In this document: piece by piece, positions 57,376-64,000 of the stretch
Layout of the letters: the number at the start of each line of letters is the position of its first letter
Position numbering within the stretch: the stretch's first letter is position 1
DNA from: Conus ventricosus
Taxonomy: Eukaryota > Mollusca > Gastropoda > Neogastropoda > Conidae
Assembly (NCBI GenBank): GCA_018398815.1
Contig: CM031595.1
Coordinates: forward strand, 52,624,572-52,688,571
DNA length: 64,000 bases
Reading direction: 5' to 3'
The notes under the pieces: generated by a model
Databases searched by the model: none
Told to the model about the DNA's origin: nothing
Seen by the model: the letters and a program-made list of their open reading frames with translations, nothing else
Position numbers and translations under genes: made by a program

Positions 57376-60185
57376 GCATGCTGCTTGTTGCAAACACAAA
57401 AGTAAATCATAATGAGCTGCTATTACCAGTGTCGAAATAGCCACCCCCACTGCGCTATTAATCGTGCCCAGTGTGCAAATCGGTCTGTATGCCGGTTACC
57501 ATGCAACGAATCGATTGTGAGTTCCACTACATGACGCGTAGGCCTACACGTTTGCCTGTTATGCGTGTGTCTGGGTGTTGGTGGGCTTAAACTGATGCAT
57601 GAAACTTGCCGAACTGAATGTATTCGAAAAATTCTTTACTTCATAGCCATTTGAGGTTTCGTTTGGGAGACAGCGCAAAAAGAAGTGCATGTTTTTTTTC
57701 CTTTTATCATTCCGCGCTGAAGATTTCGTTTCATGAAGCCTTGTTTAACACGTTGTTTTAACACACACACAGATTGACTCTGTATTTACTTGTTCATGTT
57801 TGTTTTTATATAAACGACCCATTTTAAATCTGTATATATTTCATGTTTTTAATTCCAGATTATATGCCTATTTTCTTGGCCCTTGCGAGAACATTTTAAT
57901 GTTGTTCGTTCGAGCGTTACGAAAAAAGGCCTTATAGAAGATGAATCTGATTTCAGTTAAACCATCCTCCCACAAAACTTTTTTATTTAGACAAGTATCG
58001 GTGGCTCTGCCGTTTTACCTTTTGAGGTCAGTGTTATCGCCTTCCGGCATGCCAAGGATGGGTGGAAACATTATGCAAACGGCTTCGTTAGCGCTGGGGA
58101 AACTCCGGCATATCCGGTTCTGGCGTTATCTGGGAGGCGCTGGTAAGAGGATAGGGCTGCGGGGTAGACCACAGACGTATACAGCTCCTTATTTTTATGC
58201 TCCTGTTCACACATTTACAAGTGGGTCGGCAACTTCCTGTGGCTTTCTTTGTTTTAAATAATAACGACAGACTACTGGTGTTTTTGTAGCCAGCGTTTTT
58301 GGTTGGGAGGTCGTGAAACGCTCAAACCGCCACACCTCTCTGTCTCCATCCACCCCCCCCCCTCCGTCATCTCTCTCTCTCTCTCTTTTCTTCTGGGTGG
58401 GGAGGCTGGGTGTCGAAAAACAAGTTCGGCAAGCCCTGAATTGTGTCATCCTTTGACGTTTTATTCTTCATTTGTGATGTTTTGCCGGTTCAGTGACTGC
58501 TATTCAAATTACATCAGAGTGCTGATGAATTAACATCAGTATACATCAGGCTGCAACAACAAAGTGCCGCGACATTTGAAAACAAGCCAAAGTGCATAGA
58601 AGAGTCGTACAACAGATGCAAAGTAGCGCACATGTTATACGCAATACAAATTTTGGATGCCTTCTTCACATCAAAGTCACAACTGATGAACATACACACT
58701 GAATAGGCATGTTAATTGTCAGCTGATTTCATCTTTTTTTCTTCTCTCTCTCTCCAGCCGATTAACTTTTTATTTTCGCCTCCCCCCAAACCTCACCCTC
58801 CGCCCTCCACCCCGATTGAAAATATGTCTTCAAAACATATTTGAAAGCAGCAAATCATTTGACGATGTGAAACAGGTGCTGAAGCGCATTGCTTCCCTCC
58901 GCCCCTTTCTTCGCATCCTCCACTCTCCTTCCCCATTGCTGTCATTTTATTTCTTTTTCTTTTAACCTCAGGAAACTGGCAATGCCTGATAAATGCACAA
59001 AACATACTCCCAGTCGACAGTGAGCAGGTATCTCCCCCCACCCCTTCCCCCCCCGCTCTCTTCCCCCCGCCCTCGCTCCTCTCCATTTGCTCATGTCTTT
59101 GCGATGTAATGAGTAACTGAGTGAAAACAAACTTCAAAGCAAGACGCATTGATTGAATCGAGTCCGAGGGGACACAGGGACGGGGTTAAAAAATAAATAA
59201 GAAGTATTCTAAGCAAACATCGTTTGTATGGAGATTAAGCTGTGGGAGTATAGAACACGCATCGTAATAGAGGGACAGCGGTGTGAATGTACAAGACAGA
59301 CCTTGAGGCGAAAAAGGACCCCACTCCGTGTGCGTGGTGTGTGTGTGTAGGCTATGTGGCTAAGGTGTGGGTGGAGGGAGTTGAGGGGGGGGGGGGGGGG
59401 GAGCGAGGAGGGAAACGGTCGTGTGTAACCGACAGAAACCTCCCTGTGGCCCATCCAGGGCCCATCCACCATAACCTAATTGGAACCCCATGTGGCGAGG
59501 AAGACGTACCCCCGCCTGTGAGGGTAACGGTTTTCTTTCAAACGGTGGCGTTTCCTGCCCTTTTGATTGCCCTTTAACCTTCAGGGGCGAGGATTTAGTT
59601 TAATAGTGTCCGGTGACGTTTTTCCGCTGGTAAATTACACGGGTGAGGTGTCCCTGTGGCTCAGTGGTTTAAAGCGCGAGTCATTAAGTGGAAAATGAGC
59701 ATCTCAGAGGTCATGGGTTCGAATCAGCCATGGCTCGTCCCAAGATGGGGAAACAAAAAAAAAAAAGGGGCAGCGAGGGACATCGGAGTCATGAACGGTG
59801 TGGCCCAACCCCCTAGAGTGTCAGGAGATAAGGCCGAAAACACTTGCTTGAAGGGGGCTTCTTCTTTCTGAGGACTCTCTGTGGCACGTAACGCTCTCAC
59901 GAGTTTCTTTCTACTACAGTCACGTGTCTCTCTTACTACTACCTTTTTTGCTGTCGGCCTCTTTTACTTTACCCTTTTTGTGTCAGCCTTTGGCTCAGAA
60001 ACGATATATTGTTCACCGGCCGGAATTACATCTAGTATGAGGGTTGAGGATTGTACTGCGTGCATTTATGTATCATGCAGGAATATGTTCCGCTAACAAA
60101 TTGGCCATGTTTGACCGAGACTCATAAATTTCATTGTTGGAAACTTTAGATGAGAAAGACTTGTAAAAATTAAAACAGAAACGAT
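57376..60185. repeat. 2.8-kb tandem unit, copy 1
   Basis: The unit runs from GCATGCTGCTTGTTG to AACAGAAACGAT and is repeated at 60197-63034. No gene was recognised. It carries a tRNA-like head (about 59648-59755), short TC, poly-C and poly-G tracts, and GGTTACCATGCAAC, a near X-box, at about 57495. Confidence 0.93.
59648..59760 (+). mobile_element. tRNA-like head in the 2.8-kb unit, copy 1
   Basis: Box A-like TGGCTCAGTGG and box B GGTTCGAATC (59716-59725) are spaced about 60 bases apart, with CCATGGCTCGTCCCAAGATG and an A-run following. The stems do not close as a tRNA, so it is called a tRNA-derived SINE head. Confidence 0.55.
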
Positions 60186-60196
60186 CAGGTGCATTT

Positions 60197-63034
60197 GCAT
60201 GCTGCTTGTTGAAAACACAAAAGTAAATCAATAATGAGCTGCTATTACCATTCGAAAATAGCCACCCCCCACTGCGCTAATAATCGTGCCCAGTGTGCAA
60301 ATCGGTCTGTATGCACGGTTACCATGCAACGAATCGATTGTGAGTTCCACCTACATGACGCGTAGGCCTACACGTTTGCCTGTTATGCGTGTGTCTGGGT
60401 GTTGGTGGGCTTAAACTGAATGCATGAAAACTTGCCGAACTGAATGTATTCGAAAAATATCTTTACTTCATAGCCATTTGAAGGTTTCGTTTGGGAGACA
60501 GCGCAAAAAAAGTGCATGTTTTTTTTCCTTTTATCATTCCGCGCTGAAGATTTCGTTTCATGAAGCCTTGTTTAACACGTTGTTTTAACACACACACAGA
60601 TTGACTCTGTATTTACTTGTTCATGTTTGTTTTTATTTAACGACCCATTTTAAATCTGTATATATTTCATGTTTTAAATTCCAGATTATATGCCTATTTT
60701 CTTGGCCCTTGCGAGAACATTTTAATGTCTGTTCGTTCGAGCGTTACGAAAAAAGGCCTAAGAAGATGAATCTGATTTCAGTTAAACCATCCTCCCACAA
60801 AACTTTTTTATTTAGACAAGTATCGGTGGCTCCTGCCGTTTTAACCTTTTGAGGTCCATGTTATCGCCTTCCGGCATGCCAAGGATGGGTTGGAAACATT
60901 ATGCAAACGGCTTCGTTAGCGCTGGGGGAAACTCCGGCATATCCGGTTCTGGCGTTATCTGGGAGGCCTGGTAAGAGGATAGGGCTGCGGGGTAGACCCA
61001 CAGACGTATACAGCTCCTTATTTTTATGCTCCTGTTCACACTTTACAAGTGGGTCGGCAACTTCCTGTGGCTTTCTTTGTTTTAAATAATAACGACAGAC
61101 TACTGGTGTTTTTGTAGCCAGCGTTTTTGGTTGGGAGGTCGTTGAAACGCTCAAAACCGCCACACCTCTCTGTCTCCATCCACCCCCCCCCCCCTCCGTC
61201 ATCTCTCTCTCTCTCTCTTTCTCTCTGGGTGGGGGAGGCTGGGTGTCGAAAAACAAGTTCGGCAAGCCCTGAATTGTGTCATCCTTTGACGTTTTATTCT
61301 TCATGTTGTGATGTTTTGCCGGTTCAGTGACTGCTATTCAAATTACATCAGAGTGCTGATGAATTAACATCATATACATCAGGCTGCAACAACAAAGTGC
61401 CGCGACATTGAAAACAAGCCAAAGTGCAATAGAAGAGTCGTACAACAGATGCAAAGTTAGCGCACATGTTATACGCAATACAAATTTTGGATGCCTTCTT
61501 CACATCAAAGTCACAACTGATGAACATACACACTGAATAGGCATGTTAATTGTCAGCTGATTTCATCTTTTTTCTTTCTCTTCTTCTCTCCAGCCGATTA
61601 ACTTTTTATTTTCGCCTCCCCCAACCTCACCCCTCCGCCTCCACCCCCGATTGAAATATGTCTTCAAAACATATTTGAAAGCAGCAAATCATTTGACGAT
61701 GTGAAACAGGTGCTGAAGCGCATTGCTCCCTCCGCCCCTTTCTTCGCATCCTCCACTCTCCTTCCCCATTGCTGTCATTTTTTATTTCTTTTCTTTTAAC
61801 CTCAGGAAACTGGCAATGCCTGATAAATGCACAAAACCATACTCCCCAGTCGACAGTGAGCAGGTATCTCCCCCCCCCACCCTTCCCCCCCCCGCTCTCA
61901 TTCCTCCCCCGCCCTCGCCTCCTCTCCATTTGCTCATGTCTTTGCGATGTAATGAGTAACTGAGTGAAAACAAACTTCAAAGCAAGACGCATTGATTGAA
62001 TCGAGTCCGAGACACAGGGCACGGGGTAAAAATAAATAAGAAGTATTCTAAGCAACATCGTTTGTATGGAGATTAAGCTGCTGGAGTATAGAACACGCAT
62101 CGTAATAGAGGGACAGCGGTGTGAATGTACAAGACAGACCTTGAGGCGAAAAAGGACCCACTCCGTGTGCGGGTGTGTGTGTGTAGGCCTATGTGGCTAA
62201 GGTGTGGTGGAGGAGTTGAGGGGGGGGGGGGGGGAGCGAGAGAGGGAAACGGTCGTGTGTAACCGACAGAAACCTCCCTGTGGCCCATCCAGGGCCCATC
62301 CCACCATAACCTAATTGGAACCCCATGTGGCGAGGAAGACGTACCCCCCTGTGAGGGTAACGGTTTTCTTTCAACGGTGGCGTTTCCTGCCCTTTTGATT
62401 GCCCTTTACCCTTCAGGGGCGAGGATTTAGTTTAATAGTGTGCCGGTGACGTTTTTCCGCTGGTAAATTACACGGGTGAGGTGTCCCTGTGCTCAGTGGT
62501 TAAAGCGCGAGTCATTAAGTGAAAATGAGCATCTCCAGAGGGTCATGGGTTCGAATCCCAGCCATGGCTCGTCCCAAGATGGGGAAACAAAAAAAAAAAG
62601 GGGCAGCAGAGGGACATCCGGAGTCATGAACCGGGTGTGGCCCAACCCCCTAGAGTGTCAGGTAGATAAGGGCCGAAACACTTGCTTGAAGGGGGCTTCT
62701 CTTCTGAGGACTCTCTGCTGGCACGTAACGCTCTCCACGAGTTTCTTTCTACTACACGTCACGTGTCTCTCTACTACTACCTTTTTTGCTGTCGGCCTCT
62801 TTCTACTTCTACCCTTTTTGCTGTCAGCCTTTGGCTCAGAAACGATATATTGTTCACACGGCCGGAATTACATCTAGTATGAGGGTTGAGGGATTGATAC
62901 TGCGTGCATTTATTGTATCATGCAGGAATATGTTCCGCTAACAAATTTGGCCATGTTTGACCGAGACTCATAAATATTCATTGTTGGAAACTTTAGGATG
63001 AGAAAAGGACTTGTAAAATGATAACAGAAACGAT
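60197..63034. repeat. 2.8-kb tandem unit, copy 2
   Basis: It matches copy 1 over its whole length, separated by 11 bases. Nearly all differences are one-base insertions or deletions in both directions (GTGGCTCAGTGGTTTAAAG/GTGCTCAGTGGTTAAAG; GAATCAGCC/GAATCCCAGCC). Confidence 0.93.
62481..62600 (+). mobile_element. tRNA-like head in the 2.8-kb unit, copy 2
   Basis: The same element as at 59648, here with the intact box B GGTTCGAATCC (62548-62558) but with a G lost from box A. Neither copy has both boxes perfect. Confidence 0.55.
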
Positions 63035-63087
63035 GGCATGGAGTAATATCTGACGGGAAAGGCACGTCAGGATCCGGAAAACGTAAG

Positions 63088-63118
<31 letters not shown>

Positions 63119-64000
63119 TGAAACATGTGACGCAGCAGACGTGCACTGTGTAAAGGATTACACCACAGAAAACAAAAGCATCAAGACACACTATCGCGCG
63201 TGCGCAAACGAACAAACGGAGCAAACAAATGATGGCAGTAAAATATGAACCTAAAGAAAAAAAAAAGTTGAAATTTTGCAAATGGTTTAGAATATTTTGA
63301 AGGTGAGGAATCTTTCAAAAGGCCGGACAAGGGGGTGGGAAAGTGAGGGTGAGGGGTCTGGGTTTCAGTATCACCTCCCCCCCTGATTGGCAAAAACAGC
63401 ATAATTATTTTGGCGCGTTATTTCATGTTCTGTCGCTAGGACAGGGGCTCCAGAACCCTTTAGAACACCCCCCCACCCCATTTCTCATGTAAATGATCCG
63501 GCCCTGTTTCAGAAAACACGGTGGCAACGAAAGGGTTCAGCTACATGCCAGCGGCAGTAAGGACTTTCATGTAGAGGATGCGAAGAATGCGCTCTGTGAT
63601 TGACTGGAAGCAATGGGAGCAAAACATACCCCACTTGCTTACTGAAGCTAAGAGCCTTGCTTTCGACGGGATGCCTGCGTGTGGGTGTGTGTGGGCGGTG
63701 GCGGAGAGGTAGAGGGCAGCGGGATTTATGGGCTGTCCATTGTCTTGACCGCGTGCTCTGCCTCGTCACCTTGAAAGAGAGAGAGAGAGAGAGAGAGTGG
63801 GTGGGTGGGTGGAAAGGGTGTAGGAGGGTAAGGGATGGTGGAGTAGGGGGGAGGGGTGGGGGAGGAGGAGGAGGAGGAGGAAACGGGGTGTGGTGAGATA
63901 AAGTCACGAGCGAGGTGAAGTAAACAGATTGAGGCGAAGAGTGTGTAGGAGGTGGAGCTGAAGTGAACGAAAGCGAAGGAAAGGAGACAGATAAGGGTCC
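63035..64000. other. No gene recognised; simple repeats
   Basis: It contains a (CA)n array at 63092-63118, a GA array at about 63775-63797 and a (GGA)n run near 63861-63880. No exon-like block was recognised on either strand. Confidence 0.4.

Overview
The window looks like a piece of nuclear genome from a marine invertebrate, most likely a mollusc and plausibly a gastropod. The basis is intron-rich animal gene structure, many simple-sequence arrays (CA/TG, GA/TC, TA), several non-LTR retrotransposon families, long tRNA-headed SINE-like elements and AT-rich intergenic DNA. The species call is inference. Nothing bacterial, plasmid or phage-like is visible.

One host protein gene is clear. It is a cytosolic endo-beta-N-acetylglucosaminidase (ENGASE, glycoside hydrolase family 85) on the minus strand, with eleven coding exons between 26097 and 11889. 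Splice phases join in one frame from about 60-90 residues after the expected N-terminus to the stop codon, giving about 735 residues. The catalytic Asn-Ile-Glu core, the Trp-Tyr-Asp segment and the C-terminal beta-sandwich are present. The N-terminal exon(s) were not found. One tRNA-Glu(TTC) gene with a T-run terminator lies at 31571-31642 on the plus strand.

Layout. 1-9.7 kb: no convincing exon; simple repeats, a 29-bp minisatellite with a long diverged tail (2.8-4.8 kb), and a plus-strand AATAAA with GT-rich downstream DNA near 9650, which may be the distal 3' end of an upstream gene. 9.7-26.1 kb: ENGASE, whose 3' flank holds an inverted repeat and whose introns hold several unrelated minisatellites, a folded-back Tc1/mariner-like relic and a 37-bp retroposed LINE tail with its target duplication. 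26.4-46.2 kb: a graveyard of nested non-LTR elements: CR1/L2-like LINE 'A', LINE 'B' whose 3' region carries the microsatellites, I/Nimb-like fragments with RNase H, an 866-bp SINE inserted in LINE B, and a foldback family carrying a hammerhead-like stem-loop. 46.2-53.9 kb: mainly microsatellites, poly-G/C tracts, a CpG-richer stretch and short tandem duplications. 53.9-57.1 kb: a nearly full-length RTE-type LINE with a 13-bp target duplication but many single-base frame breaks. 57.4-63.0 kb: a 2.8-kb unit in tandem, the copies differing mainly by one-base indels, which points to an assembly false duplication as much as to biology.

The genes do not form a pathway. ENGASE releases glycans from misfolded glycoproteins in the cytosol, and the rest is repeat biology. 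The most unusual item is the 29.5-30.1 kb foldback element: inverted arms, repeated CTGAAGA...GAAA stem-loops and a 12-bp target duplication splitting a LINE reading frame.
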